This document shows positions 51,925-61,027 of a stretch of 64,000 nt of DNA, piece after piece. This DNA is from Piscinibacter defluvii (GTDB lineage Bacteria > Pseudomonadota > Gammaproteobacteria > Burkholderiales > Burkholderiaceae_C), in assembly GCF_004011805.1 (NCBI RefSeq), contig NZ_RCHJ01000004.1, positions 558,001 through 622,000 on the forward strand, read 5' to 3'. The notes under the pieces are model-generated. The model saw nothing but the letters and a program-made list of their open reading frames with translations. It was not told where the DNA came from and did not search any database. The position numbers and the translations under genes are program-made. Positions within the stretch are counted from its first letter, which is position 1. The number at the start of each line of letters is the position of its first letter.

Positions 51925-52195
51925 CCTTGACGCCCTTCCAGAACGCCACGCGGCCCTTGATCTCCTTGGCCGCCTCGCTCGGCTCGGGGTAGTACCAGAC
52001 GGCGTCCGGGTTCAGCTCGCCGTTGACCAGCAGGCTGTGGTACCTGGCCTGGCCCTTCCAGGGGCAGCTCGTGCGGTGGTTGCTGAAGGCGAGGAACTCG
52101 CGCCGGACGCTGCTCTCGGGGAAGTAGTGGTTGCCCTCGACGACCACGGTGTCGTCGCTCTCGGCGATCACGACGCCGTTCCAGGTGGCTTTCAT
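51914..52195 (-). CDS. DUF427 domain protein
   Basis: 93-residue DUF427 protein, complete: MKATWNGVVIAESDDTVVVEGNHYFPESSVRREFL, SCPWKGQARYHSLLVNG and AVWYYPEPSEAAKEIKGRVAFWKGVKV are the family signature, including the SCPWKG and YYP motifs. Molecular function is unknown. It follows the WYL regulator stop start by 20 bp in the same direction and converges on the kinase. Confidence 0.9.
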
Positions 52196-52215
52196 GCTCG
52201 GCTCCTTCGAAACGC

Positions 52216-53196
52216 TCAAGCGTAGCGTGCTGCGGCGCGGGCCAGGCGCTCGCGGATCAGGGCGACCAGCGGCTTGTCACCCAGCACGGTGACGCTGTCG
52301 CCGTGGCGCAGGATGTCCATCGCCAGCTCGGTGGGCTCGCTGTAGGGCACCTGCAGTTCGTAGCGGCCGTCCTCCAGCCGGCGACCCTGCTGGCGCGGAT
52401 GCCACTCCTCGCTGGCCACCCACTGCGCCGCATCGGCATCGAACAGCAGCGTGGCCCAGCGCACCTTGGCGTCGCCGCCGCCGAACACGCCGTAGCCGGC
52501 GTCCAGCGCCGCTTCCAGCTCGCGCAACGCGATCGGCTTCGCACGCGTGTCGAGCGCCCGCGCGTCGCGCACCGCGTCGAGCGCGAAGCGGCGCAGGCCG
52601 TCGCTGGCGTGGCACCAGGCGTCGAGGTACCAGGTGCCGCGGTAGTGCACCAGGCGCTGCGGCGACACCTCGCGTTCGCTCTCGCGTCGGTCGCGCCGCG
52701 TGAAGTAGCGCAGCCACAGGCGCTGGCGGCGCAGCAGCGTGCTGCCCACCAGCTCGAACCAGCGGCTCGGCACGCGGCGCCGCGCGGTGCCGATCAGCTT
52801 GACGCGCTTCACCAGCTCGCGCGAGCCGGCCGCGTCGGGCCCGAGCATGCCCTGCAGGCGCTCGAGCATGGGCTGCAGGTGGCGCGAGAGCACACCGTCG
52901 TCGTCCAGACCCGCGAGCAGCTGGTGCATCGACAGCAGCGCGTGGATCTCGTGCTCGCTGAACCACAGGCCCGGCAGCTCGTGGCGCTCGCCACGCGCGG
53001 CCGTGCCGTCGAAGCGGTAGCCGTTGTCGTGCGCGTCGTAGACGATCGGCGCGTTCAGGCGCTCGCGCAGGTAGGCCAGGTCGCGCTTGAGCGTGGCGCG
53101 CGACACGTCGAGCACCTCGGTGAGCTCGGCGAAACTGACGCAGCCGCGCGCGCGCAGCAGCATCTCGATCTTGTAGAAGCGTTCGGTGCGGTCCAT
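52216..53196 (-). CDS. WYL-domain transcriptional regulator (YafY type)
   Basis: 326-residue regulator. N-terminal winged helix MDRTERFYKIEMLLRARGCVSFAELTEVLDVSRATLKRDLAYLRERL, then the WYL domain ending in ...VHYRGTWYLDAWCHASDGLRRFALDAV, where TWYLDAWC is the W-Y-L signature and RRFALDAV a ligand-facing Arg strand, and a C-terminal WCX-like region. WYL proteins often sense nucleotides or nucleic acid and control DNA-repair or phage-defence genes. Two matching palindromes lie 9 and 65 bp upstream of its start, so it is autoregulated and controls the divergent gene. Confidence 0.92.
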   Translation of the reverse strand: MDRTERFYKIEMLLRARGCVSFAELTEVLDVSRATLKRDLAYLRERLNAPIVYDAHDNGYRFDGTAARGERHELPGLWFSEHEIHALLSMHQLLAGLDDDGVLSRHLQPMLERLQGMLGPDAAGSRELVKRVKLIGTARRRVPSRWFELVGSTLLRRQRLWLRYFTRRDRRESEREVSPQRLVHYRGTWYLDAWCHASDGLRRFALDAVRDARALDTRAKPIALRELEAALDAGYGVFGGGDAKVRWATLLFDADAAQWVASEEWHPRQQGRRLEDGRYELQVPYSEPTELAMDILRHGDSVTVLGDKPLVALIRERLARAAARYA

Positions 53197-53204
53197 ACCA
53201 TGCA

Positions 53205-53227
53205 GGTGGCTCACCAGATGAGCCACC
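53205..53227. promoter_or_regulatory. WYL regulator operator 1
   Basis: GGTGGCTCA-CCAGA-TGAGCCACC: perfect 9 bp arms with 5 bp spacing, directly before the WYL gene start. Confidence 0.8.
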
Positions 53228-53260
53228 GATCGCGAGCATACCCCTAGCGCAACATCATGG

Positions 53261-53283
53261 GGTGGCTCACGTGGTGAGCCACC
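53261..53283. promoter_or_regulatory. WYL regulator operator 2
   Basis: GGTGGCTCA-CGTGG-TGAGCCACC: arms and spacing identical to operator 1, centre to centre 56 bp away, 54 bp before the divergent gene at 53338. Two identical arms in one divergent promoter strongly suggest a shared cognate regulator. Confidence 0.8.
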
Positions 53284-53337
53284 TGAGCGCGAGACTGTCT
53301 CCACCGCCGCAGCCCGCGGCACCTTGCGGAGATCGCC

Positions 53338-54447
53338 ATGTCGACCACCACCCCCCTGCTCCAGGACGCGCCCGCCGGCGCCTCGCTGACCGCGCACGAG
53401 CACATCGGCTTCGAGCTCGGCTGGGACTACGCGCACCACGCGCTGCTGCCGCCCGCGCCCTACGACCAGCAGCCCTCGGCGCTGCGCCACGGCCTGCTGG
53501 CCGGGCAGGCGGCCTTCGGCACGCGCACGCTGCAGCCCACGCGCCACGTGCGCAAGTGGCTGCAGCTGCGCCTGCACGCCTGGCTGCGCGGGCGCAGCGT
53601 GGAGCTGGTGCAGGTGACGCCGCACTACCTGCAGCAGCTCGAGGCGAGCCACTGCCCGATCACCCGCGTCGCGCTCTCCACCGCCACGCTGGAAGGCAGC
53701 GACGCCTCGGTCGACCGGGTGCGCAACGACGCCGGCTACGCGGCCGGCAACCTGGCCGTGATGAGCGCCAAGGCCAACCATGCCAAGGGCGCGCTCGGCT
53801 TCCGCGAGACGGTGCGGCTGACGCGCGACCTGGAGATCGGCCACATCCGCGCCGCCGGCGGGCTGACGGTGCCGCAATGGGCGCGCGTCGCGGTGCTGTG
53901 CAGCTTCGTCACGCCGCTGTCGCACGAGGAGGCGAGCGCGCTCCCGATGCTGGTGTTCCCGCCCAACCGGCTGCGCCTGTTCAACCCGGTGCAGGCGCTG
54001 CAGGCCTTCGTCGGCCGGCAGCTGCTGAGCCCGGGCTGGGCGCAGCGCCTGGCGCGCTTCGAGGCGCTGCTGCCGGGCAAGCCGGCGCAGCGCGCCTTCC
54101 GCCAGTTCTTCTACGCGCTGCTGCCGCGGGTGCTGGAGGCCGGCCGCACCGAGGACCCGCAACGCGCCCGCTGGGCCGTCGAGGACGCCTGGCGCAACCC
54201 GCTCGTGCTGCAGCGCTGGACCTTCTTCGCACGCCTGCTGACGCCACAGAAATGTGAGTCCCTGCTTTCCAAGGCATCGGCGAAGAAGCTGGCACCCCAG
54301 CACATCGAGCAGATCGCGCCGGAACGGGCCACCGAAGGCTGGCAGCTCGAGTCGCGCGGCTATGTGCCGCATGCCGTGCTGATGAAGCGCAGCGCCGGGC
54401 CGCGCAGCGCCGCGGCGCGGGCCCAGCAGGCCAGCCTGCCGCTCTGA
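53338..54447 (+). CDS. Hypothetical protein with degenerate HNH-like motif
   Basis: 369-residue cytoplasmic protein not assigned to a family. Residues 106-151 read C-P-I-T, then SVDRVRNDAGYAAGNLAVMSAKANHAKG. This follows the order of an HNH module (Asp near the catalytic position, D126; N138; N147-x-A-K-G), but the catalytic His is replaced by Arg and the zinc CxxC pair is missing. The rest is helical with Arg-rich tracts. Divergent from the WYL regulator and flanked by its operators, so it is presumably the regulated effector. A nucleic-acid-related role is inference. Confidence 0.78.
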   Translation: MSTTTPLLQDAPAGASLTAHEHIGFELGWDYAHHALLPPAPYDQQPSALRHGLLAGQAAFGTRTLQPTRHVRKWLQLRLHAWLRGRSVELVQVTPHYLQQLEASHCPITRVALSTATLEGSDASVDRVRNDAGYAAGNLAVMSAKANHAKGALGFRETVRLTRDLEIGHIRAAGGLTVPQWARVAVLCSFVTPLSHEEASALPMLVFPPNRLRLFNPVQALQAFVGRQLLSPGWAQRLARFEALLPGKPAQRAFRQFFYALLPRVLEAGRTEDPQRARWAVEDAWRNPLVLQRWTFFARLLTPQKCESLLSKASAKKLAPQHIEQIAPERATEGWQLESRGYVPHAVLMKRSAGPRSAAARAQQASLPL

Positions 54448-54473
54448 CTGCTCGGGCCGGTCGGGCCGCCGAT

Positions 54474-54497
54474 CCTAATGACCCCGCGGTCATTAGG
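54474..54497. promoter_or_regulatory. Palindrome 1 before the efflux-operon TetR gene
   Basis: CCTAATGACC-CCGC-GGTCATTAGG, perfect 10 bp arms. It lies 26 bp after the preceding stop and may serve as operator or as terminator stem. CGATCCTA, which overlaps its left end, recurs inverted as TAGGATCG at 54529-54536. Confidence 0.65.
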
Positions 54498-54500
54498 CCC

Positions 54501-54526
54501 AAGTAAATCAAACGATTGATTTACTT
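54501..54526. promoter_or_regulatory. Palindrome 2: TetR (CecR-type) operator
   Basis: AAGTAAATCAA-ACGA-TTGATTTACTT, perfect 11 bp arms with a 4 bp centre, 17 bp before the TetR ATG. Its AT-rich arms stand out from the GC-rich surroundings. Size and position are typical of an autoregulatory TetR operator controlling the TetR-OMF-MFP-RND operon. Confidence 0.78.
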
Positions 54527-54543
54527 GCTAGGATCGCGGCCCC

Positions 54544-55239
54544 ATGACCGACGTCGCCCGCAGCCCCCGCCCCCGCCCGCAGCGCAGCGACGGCGAGCAG
54601 ACGCGCGAGCGCCTGATGCACGCCGCGCTGCGCCTGTTCGCGCAGCACGGCTTCGAGAAGACCTCGACACGCGAGATCGCCGAGGCCGCCGGCACCAACC
54701 TGGCCGCGATCAAGTACTACTTCGGCGACAAGGCCGGGCTGTACCGCACGGTGTTCTTCGAGATGCAGGGCAAGCCGGAGGACGAGATCGAGCGTTACGC
54801 CGACCCCTCGCTCAGCCTGGCCGAGGCGTTGCTCGGTTTCTACACCGGCTTCGTCGAGCCGCTGCGCGAGGGCGACGTGGCGCAGCAGTGCATCAAGCTG
54901 CATGCGCGCGAGATCCTCGAGCCCACCGGGCTGTGGCAGCAGGAGATCAGCGAGGGCATCCAGCCCATGCACGAGGCGCTGCTGGCGGTGCTGGCGCGCC
55001 ACCTCGGCGTGGCCACGCCCGACGACGAACTGCGCCGCCTGGCGATGTGCCTGGCCGGGCTGGGCGTGCACCTGCACATCTGCACCGACGTGATCGACGT
55101 GGTCGCGCCCGCGTTGAAGCAGGGCGCACAGGCCTGGGACCGCTGGCTCGACCGCCTCGTCATGTACGGCCTGGCGATGGTCGAGGCCGAACGCCAGCGC
55201 CGTGCCACCCCCGAGCCGTCAGGAGAGACCCCGCGATGA
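54544..55239 (+). CDS. TetR/AcrR family regulator (CecR-like)
   Basis: 231-residue repressor. HTH QTRERLMHAALRLFAQHGFEKTSTREIAEAAGTNLAAIKYYFGDKAGLYRTVF, then a C-terminal domain of the DUF1956/CecR type (EPLREGDVAQQCIKLHAREILEPTGLW). First gene of a four-gene efflux operon; the stop overlaps the outer-membrane factor start (ATGA). Expected to repress the operon through the palindromes upstream. Confidence 0.92.
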   Translation: MTDVARSPRPRPQRSDGEQTRERLMHAALRLFAQHGFEKTSTREIAEAAGTNLAAIKYYFGDKAGLYRTVFFEMQGKPEDEIERYADPSLSLAEALLGFYTGFVEPLREGDVAQQCIKLHAREILEPTGLWQQEISEGIQPMHEALLAVLARHLGVATPDDELRRLAMCLAGLGVHLHICTDVIDVVAPALKQGAQAWDRWLDRLVMYGLAMVEAERQRRATPEPSGETPR

Positions 55240-56648
55240 CCCCCCGCCTGTGGCTGGCCCTGCCGGCCGCCCTGCTCACCGCCTGTGCCCAGCTGGGGCC
55301 GACGCCGCCGACCGCCACGCCGCCCGACGCGCCGCCGCAGTGGCAGGCCCCGTTGCCGCACGCCGGCTCGCCCGGCGAGCTGGCCCGCTGGTGGCAGCAG
55401 TTCGACGATCCGCTGCTGCCGGCGCTGATCGAGGCCGCCCAGGCGGCCAGCCCGACACTCGCCGCGGCGCGCTCGCGCATCGAGCAGGCGCGCGCCGCGC
55501 GGGTGGCCGCTGGCGCCGCGCTCGGGCCGACGCTGGACGCTACGGCGAGCGCCTCGTACGGCCGCTTCGACCTGCAATCGCCGCGCGCCGGCAGCGCCTC
55601 GGTCGGCCTGCAGGCCGGCTGGGAACTCGACCTGTTCGGCGCCGGCCGCGCCGGGCGCGACGCCGCCCAGGCGCGCTTCGAGGGCGCGCAGGCGGCCTGG
55701 CACGAGGCCCGGGTGTCGGTCGCGGCCGAGACGGCCTCGGGCTACCTCGCGCTGCGCGCCTGCGAGGCCCAGCTGCTGCCCACCGAGCAGGACGCCACCT
55801 CGCGCGCCGAGACCGCGCGGCTCACTGAGCTGGCCGCCCAAGCCGGTTTCCAGCCGCCGGCCAGCGCCGAGCTGGCACGTGCCAGCGCGGCCCAGGGCAA
55901 TGCCGCGCTGAGCCAGCTGCGCGCCCAGTGCGCGCTGCAGCTCAAGGCGCTGGTGGCGCTGACCGGCCAGGCCGAGCCCGCGCTGCGCGAGCAGCTGGCC
56001 GCCGGCCGTGCCCGGCTGCCGCAGCCCGCGGCGCTCGGCGTGGCCGCGGTGCCCGGCGCGGTGCTGGCGCAGCGCCCGGACCTCTACGACGCCGAACGCG
56101 AGCTGGCCGCCGCCGCGGCCGACGCCGAGCAGGCGCGTGCGCAGCGCTGGCCGCGTGTCACGCTGGCCGGCAGCATCGCGCCGACCCGTCTGTGGCCGCA
56201 GGACGGCCCGAGCCTGCAGGGCACGGTCTGGAGCGTCGGCCCGCTGGCCGTGACGCTGCCGATCTTCGACGGCGGCCGCCGCGCGGCCGACGCCGAGGCG
56301 GCGCGCGCCCGCTACGACGCCGCCGCGGCAGCCTACGCCGCGCGCCTGCGCACGGCGGTGCGCGAGGTCGAGGAGGCGCTGGTCGCCCTCGACAGCACCG
56401 CCGCGCGCGGCGAGGATGCCCGCGTCGCGGCGCTGGGCTACGAGCGTTCGTTCCGCGCCGTCGAGTCGCGCTACCGTGGCGGCCTCGCCAGCCTGTTCGA
56501 GCTGGAAGACGCACGCCGCAGCGCGCTGGCCGCGCAGAGCGCGCTGATCGACCTGCAGCGCGAGCGCGTCGCCGCCTGGATCGCGCTGTACCGTTCCCTG
56601 GGCGGCGGCTGGACCGCCACCGACCTGCGCGCCACCGCGCGCGAGTGA
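55236..56648 (+). CDS. Outer-membrane efflux lipoprotein (NodT family)
   Basis: 470-residue outer-membrane channel. Lipoprotein signal MTPRLWLALPAALLTAC with the lipobox cysteine, then two OEP repeats containing PTLAAARSRIEQARAARVAAGAALGPTLDATA and VPGAVLAQRPDLYDAERELAAAAADAEQARAQRWPRVTLAGS. TolC-type partner of the following adaptor and pump. ATGA overlap with tetR. Confidence 0.92.
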   Translation: MTPRLWLALPAALLTACAQLGPTPPTATPPDAPPQWQAPLPHAGSPGELARWWQQFDDPLLPALIEAAQAASPTLAAARSRIEQARAARVAAGAALGPTLDATASASYGRFDLQSPRAGSASVGLQAGWELDLFGAGRAGRDAAQARFEGAQAAWHEARVSVAAETASGYLALRACEAQLLPTEQDATSRAETARLTELAAQAGFQPPASAELARASAAQGNAALSQLRAQCALQLKALVALTGQAEPALREQLAAGRARLPQPAALGVAAVPGAVLAQRPDLYDAERELAAAAADAEQARAQRWPRVTLAGSIAPTRLWPQDGPSLQGTVWSVGPLAVTLPIFDGGRRAADAEAARARYDAAAAAYAARLRTAVREVEEALVALDSTAARGEDARVAALGYERSFRAVESRYRGGLASLFELEDARRSALAAQSALIDLQRERVAAWIALYRSLGGGWTATDLRATARE

Positions 56649-56677
56649 CCCTTCATCGCCACGAGCGAAGCCCACAA

Positions 56678-57814
56678 ATGAACACCAAGAACCGCCTGCT
56701 CCTCGTCGCCGCGCCGCTGGCCCTCGCCGCCGCCGCGGTGCTCGTCACGCTGGCCGCCCGGGCGGCCGACGACAAGCCCGCCGCGGCCGCCCCTGCGCGG
56801 CCCGCGCTGACCGTCACGGTCACGCAGCCGCAGCCCGCCACCATGGCCCTGAAGGTCGCCGCCAACGGCAGCATCGCCGCCTGGCAGGAGGCCAGCGTCG
56901 GCACCGAGGCGAACGGGCTGCGCCTGGCCGAGGTGAAAGTCAACGTCGGCGACGTCGTCAAGCGCGGCCAGGTGCTGGCCAGCTTCGCGCCGGACACCAT
57001 CGCCGCCGAACTCGCCCAGGCGCGCGCCGCGGTCGCCGAGGCCGAGGCCACGCTGGCCGAGGCCGGCGCCAACGCGCAGCGGGCGCGCGAGCTGCAGGCC
57101 ACCGGCGCGCTCTCGGCCCAGGCGATCAACCAGTACCTCACCGCCGAGCGCACCGCGCAGGCGCGGCTCGAGGCGCAGCGCGCGGTCGTCAAGACCATGC
57201 AGCTGCGGCTGGCGCAGACCCAGGTGCTGGCCCCGGACCACGGGGTGATCTCGGCACGCAGCGCCACCGTCGGCGCGGTGCTGCCGGCCGGGCAGGAGCT
57301 GTTCCGCCTGATCCGCGGCGGCCGGCTCGAATGGCGTGCCGAGGTGTCGGCGCCCGACCTGGCCCAGCTCAAGCCCGGCCAGAGCGTCACCGTCACCCCG
57401 GCCGGCGGCGCGCCGGTGCCGGGCAAGGTGCGCATGCTGGCGCCCACCGTCGACCCGGCCACGCGCAACGGCATCGTCTACGTCGACCTGCCCGAGCCGG
57501 GCGCGGCGCGCGCCGGCATGTTCGCGCGCGGCGAGTTCGAGACCGGCACGGCGCAGGGCCTGTCGCTGCCGCAGAGCGCGGTGCTGCTGCGCGACGGCTT
57601 CAGCTACGTGCTGCGCGTCGGTCCCGATTCGAAGGTGGTGCAGACCAAGGTGAGCACCGGCCGGCGCTGGGGCGACCGCGTGGAGATCACCCACGGCATC
57701 GACAAGAGCGCGCGCGTCGTCGCCTCCGGCGGCGGCTTCCTGGCCGACGGCGACCTCGTGCGCGTGGTCGATGCGGCCCCGCCCGCACCGCAGAAGACCG
57801 CGTCTTCCAAGTAA
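56678..57814 (+). CDS. RND efflux periplasmic adaptor subunit
   Basis: 378-residue membrane-fusion protein. N-terminal anchor MNTKNRLLLVAAPLALAAAAVLVTLAARA; lipoyl halves around EVKVNVGDVVKRGQVLASFAPD and VLAPDHGVISARSATVGAVLPAGQELF; helical hairpin rich in Ala/Glu between them; barrel domain WRAEVSAPDLAQLKPGQSVTV. Connects the NodT channel with the RND pump 12 bp downstream. Confidence 0.92.
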   Translation: MNTKNRLLLVAAPLALAAAAVLVTLAARAADDKPAAAAPARPALTVTVTQPQPATMALKVAANGSIAAWQEASVGTEANGLRLAEVKVNVGDVVKRGQVLASFAPDTIAAELAQARAAVAEAEATLAEAGANAQRARELQATGALSAQAINQYLTAERTAQARLEAQRAVVKTMQLRLAQTQVLAPDHGVISARSATVGAVLPAGQELFRLIRGGRLEWRAEVSAPDLAQLKPGQSVTVTPAGGAPVPGKVRMLAPTVDPATRNGIVYVDLPEPGAARAGMFARGEFETGTAQGLSLPQSAVLLRDGFSYVLRVGPDSKVVQTKVSTGRRWGDRVEITHGIDKSARVVASGGGFLADGDLVRVVDAAPPAPQKTASSK

Positions 57815-57826
57815 GCGGAGCCCTCC

Positions 57827-60800
57827 ATGGCGATCAACGTCTCCTCCTGGTCGATCCGCAACCCGACGCCGTCGATCCTGCTGTTCGTGATGCTCACGCT
57901 CGCCGGCCTGTTCGGCTTCCGGGCGATGAAGATCCAGAACTTCCCCGACATCGACCTGCCGATGGTCACCGTCACGGCCTCGCTGCCCGGCGCCTCGCCC
58001 GGGCAGCTCGAGACCGAGGTGGTGCGCAAGATCGAGAACTCGATCGCGACCATCCAGGACCTGAAGCACATCTACGCCACCATCCAGGACGGCACCGCGA
58101 CGCTGACCGCCGAGTTCCGCCTCGAGAAGCCCACCCAGGAGGCGGTGGACGACGTGCGCGACGCCGTCTCGCGCGTGCGCTCCGACCTGCCGGCCGACCT
58201 GCGCGACCCGGTGATCCAGAAGGTCAACCTGGCCGGCACGCCGATCCTCACCTACACGGTGGCCTCCAAGCAGATGGACGACGAGGCGCTCTCGTGGTTC
58301 GTCGACAACGACGTGACCAAGGCGATGCTCGCGGTGCGCGGCGTCGGCGCGGTGTCGCGCGTGGGCGGCGTGTCGCGCGAGGTGCGCGTCGAGCTCGACC
58401 CGGCCCGCCTGCTGGCGCTCAACGCGACGGCGGCCGACATCTCGCGCCAGCTGCGCCAGGTGCAGCAGGAGGCCTCCGGCGGCCGCGCCGACCTCGGCGG
58501 CGCCGAGCAGTCGGTGCGCACCATCGCCACGGTGCAGTCGGCCGACGAGCTGGCGCGTCTGGAAGTCGCGCTGTCGGACGGCCGGCGCGTGCGGCTCGAC
58601 CAGGTGGCGCGGGTCTACGACACCATCGCCGAGCCGCGCTCGGCCGCGCTGCTGAACGGCGCCCCGGTGGTCGGCTTCGAGATCGTGCGCTCGCGCGGCG
58701 CCGGCGAGATCGACGTGACCGAGGGCGTGCGCGCCACGCTGGGCAAACTGAAGGCCGCGCACCCCGACATCGAGATCACCGAGGCCTTCAACTTCGTCGA
58801 CCCGGTGCAGGAGAACTACGACGGCTCGATGAAGCTGCTCTACGAGGGCGCGGCGCTGGCGGTGCTGGTGGTGTGGCTGTTCCTGCGCGACTGGCGCGCC
58901 ACCTTCGTCTCCGCGGTGGCGCTGCCGCTGTCGGCCATCCCGACCTTCTTCGTGATGCACCTGATGGGCTTCACGGTCAACGTGGTGACGCTGCTGTCGC
59001 TCTCGCTGGTGGTCGGCATCCTGGTGGACGACGCGATCGTCGAGATCGAGAACATCATGCGCCACCTGCGCATGGGCAAGACCCCGTTCCAGGCGGCGAT
59101 GGAGGCGGCCGACGAGATCGGCCTGGCGGTGATCGCCACCACCTTCACGCTGATCGCGGTGTTCCTGCCCACCGCCTTCATGAGCGGCGTGGCCGGCAAG
59201 TTCTTCGTGCAGTTCGGCTGGACGGCGGCGATCGCGGTGTTCTTCTCGCTCGTCGTCGCGCGCATGCTCACGCCGATGATGGCGGCCTACCTGCTGAAGG
59301 CCCCCAAGCACGACGAGAAGGAGCCGCGCTGGCTGGCCGTCTACATGCACTGGGCCAAGTGGTGCCTGAAGCACCGCGTGCTGACGCTGGTGGGCGCCAG
59401 CGTGTTCTTCGTCGGCTCGTTCATGCTGGTGCCGCTGCTGCCCACCGGCTTCATCCCGCCGGACGACCTCTCGCAGACCCAGGTCACCGTCACGCTGCCG
59501 CCCGGCGCGACGCTGCAGGAAACCCATGCCGCGGCCGAGCAGGCGCGCGAGATCGTGCAGAAGAACGAGCACGTCAAGCTGGTCTACACCGCGATCGGCG
59601 GCGGCGCGGCGGGCTCCGACCCGTTCGCCGGCGGCGGCCTGCCGGAAGTGCGCAAGGCGGTGCTGACCATCAACATGACGCACCGCAACGACCGCCCCGG
59701 CCTGTCGAAGCAGGCGATCGAGGCGCAGCTGCGCGACGCGCTGGCGGTGCTGCCCGGCGCACGTGTCAAGGTCGGCCTGGGCGCCTCGAGCGAGAAGTAC
59801 GTGCTGGTGCTGGCCGGCGAGGACGGCCGGGTGCTGGCCGAGCATGCCGCGCAGGTGGAGCGCGAGCTGCGCACCCTCCCCGGCATCGGCGCGGTGACCT
59901 CCACCGCCAGCCTGGTGCGGCCCGAGCTGATCGTGCGGCCCGACTTCGCGCGCGCCGCCGACCTGGGCGTCACCTCGGCGGCGATCGCCGACACGCTGCG
60001 CGTGGCGACCTCGGGCGACTACGACCAGAGCCTGGCCAAGCTCAACCTCAGCCAGCGCCAGGTGCCGGTGGTGGTGAAGCTCGCGCCCGAGGCGCGGGCC
60101 GACCTCGACCTGCTGGCCCGGTTGCCGGTGCCGGGCGCACGCGGCCCGGTGCCGCTGTCCAACGTGGCGACGCTGGCGATCGATTCCGGCCCGGCGGAGG
60201 TGGCACGCTACGACCGCATGCGCAACGTCAACTTCGAGATCGAGCTGAACGGCCAGCCGCTCGGCGAGGTGGAGCAGCGCGCCTTCGAGCTGCCCAGCCT
60301 GAAGAACCTGCCGCCGGGCGTGACGCGCACCTCGGTGGGCGACGCCGAGGCGATGGGCGAGCTGTTCGAGAGCTTCGGCCTGGCCATGGCCACCGGCGTG
60401 CTGTGCATCTACATCGTGCTGGTGCTGCTGTTCAAGGACTTCATCCAGCCGGCCACCATCCTGGTGGCGCTGGTGCTGTCGATCCCGGGCGCCTTCCTGG
60501 CGCTGTTCGTCACCCAGTCCTCGCTGTCGATGCCGTCGATGATCGGCCTGATCATGCTGATGGGCATCGCGACCAAGAACTCGATCCTGCTGATCGACTA
60601 TGTGATCCTGGCGCGGCGCGAGCATGGCCTGGAGCGCTGGGACGCGATCCTCGACGCCTGCCGCAAGCGCGCCCGCCCGATCGTGATGACCACCATCGCG
60701 ATGGGGGCCGGCATGCTGCCGATCGCGCTCGGCCTGGGCGTGGACCCGAGCTTCCGCGCGCCGATGGCCATCGTCGTGATCGGCGGGCTGATCACCAGCA

Positions 60801-60940
60801 CCTTCCTGTCGCTGCTGGTCATCCCGGTGGTGTTCACCTACGTCGACGACCTGCTGCTGTGGCTGCGCCGGCACCGCCCGCACCTGCCGCACCGCCACGC
60901 GCCGGCGGCCGCGGCGACGGATAACCGCGCCGGCGGCTGA
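57827..60940 (+). CDS. RND efflux transporter permease (MdtB/MexF-like HAE1)
   Basis: 1037-residue inner-membrane pump. N-terminus VSSWSIRNPTPSILLFVMLTLAGLFGFRAMKIQNFPDIDLPMVTVTASLPGASP, TM4 motif VVGILVDDAIVEIENIMRHL, C-terminal MPSMIGLIMLMGIATKNSILLIDYVI: complete RND topology of 12 TM helices and two periplasmic loops. Last gene of the TetR-OMF-MFP-RND operon. Probably exports hydrophobic or amphiphilic toxic compounds. Confidence 0.93.
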   Translation: MAINVSSWSIRNPTPSILLFVMLTLAGLFGFRAMKIQNFPDIDLPMVTVTASLPGASPGQLETEVVRKIENSIATIQDLKHIYATIQDGTATLTAEFRLEKPTQEAVDDVRDAVSRVRSDLPADLRDPVIQKVNLAGTPILTYTVASKQMDDEALSWFVDNDVTKAMLAVRGVGAVSRVGGVSREVRVELDPARLLALNATAADISRQLRQVQQEASGGRADLGGAEQSVRTIATVQSADELARLEVALSDGRRVRLDQVARVYDTIAEPRSAALLNGAPVVGFEIVRSRGAGEIDVTEGVRATLGKLKAAHPDIEITEAFNFVDPVQENYDGSMKLLYEGAALAVLVVWLFLRDWRATFVSAVALPLSAIPTFFVMHLMGFTVNVVTLLSLSLVVGILVDDAIVEIENIMRHLRMGKTPFQAAMEAADEIGLAVIATTFTLIAVFLPTAFMSGVAGKFFVQFGWTAAIAVFFSLVVARMLTPMMAAYLLKAPKHDEKEPRWLAVYMHWAKWCLKHRVLTLVGASVFFVGSFMLVPLLPTGFIPPDDLSQTQVTVTLPPGATLQETHAAAEQAREIVQKNEHVKLVYTAIGGGAAGSDPFAGGGLPEVRKAVLTINMTHRNDRPGLSKQAIEAQLRDALAVLPGARVKVGLGASSEKYVLVLAGEDGRVLAEHAAQVERELRTLPGIGAVTSTASLVRPELIVRPDFARAADLGVTSAAIADTLRVATSGDYDQSLAKLNLSQRQVPVVVKLAPEARADLDLLARLPVPGARGPVPLSNVATLAIDSGPAEVARYDRMRNVNFEIELNGQPLGEVEQRAFELPSLKNLPPGVTRTSVGDAEAMGELFESFGLAMATGVLCIYIVLVLLFKDFIQPATILVALVLSIPGAFLALFVTQSSLSMPSMIGLIMLMGIATKNSILLIDYVILARREHGLERWDAILDACRKRARPIVMTTIAMGAGMLPIALGLGVDPSFRAPMAIVVIGGLITSTFLSLLVIPVVFTYVDDLLLWLRRHRPHLPHRHAPAAAATDNRAGG

Positions 60941-61027
60941 GCTTCCTCAGCCGGGGGGCATGCCGCGGTGGCATGCTGGGCTTGCAATCCGGGCCGACGG
61001 GCCCAGGTTCGAGCCCAGGAGGCCTCG

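Noticed and set aside
56471-60898. 1475-codon minus-strand ORF opposite the second RND operon
   Set aside because: Same reason; it has no domain and its composition follows the complementary GC-rich codons.
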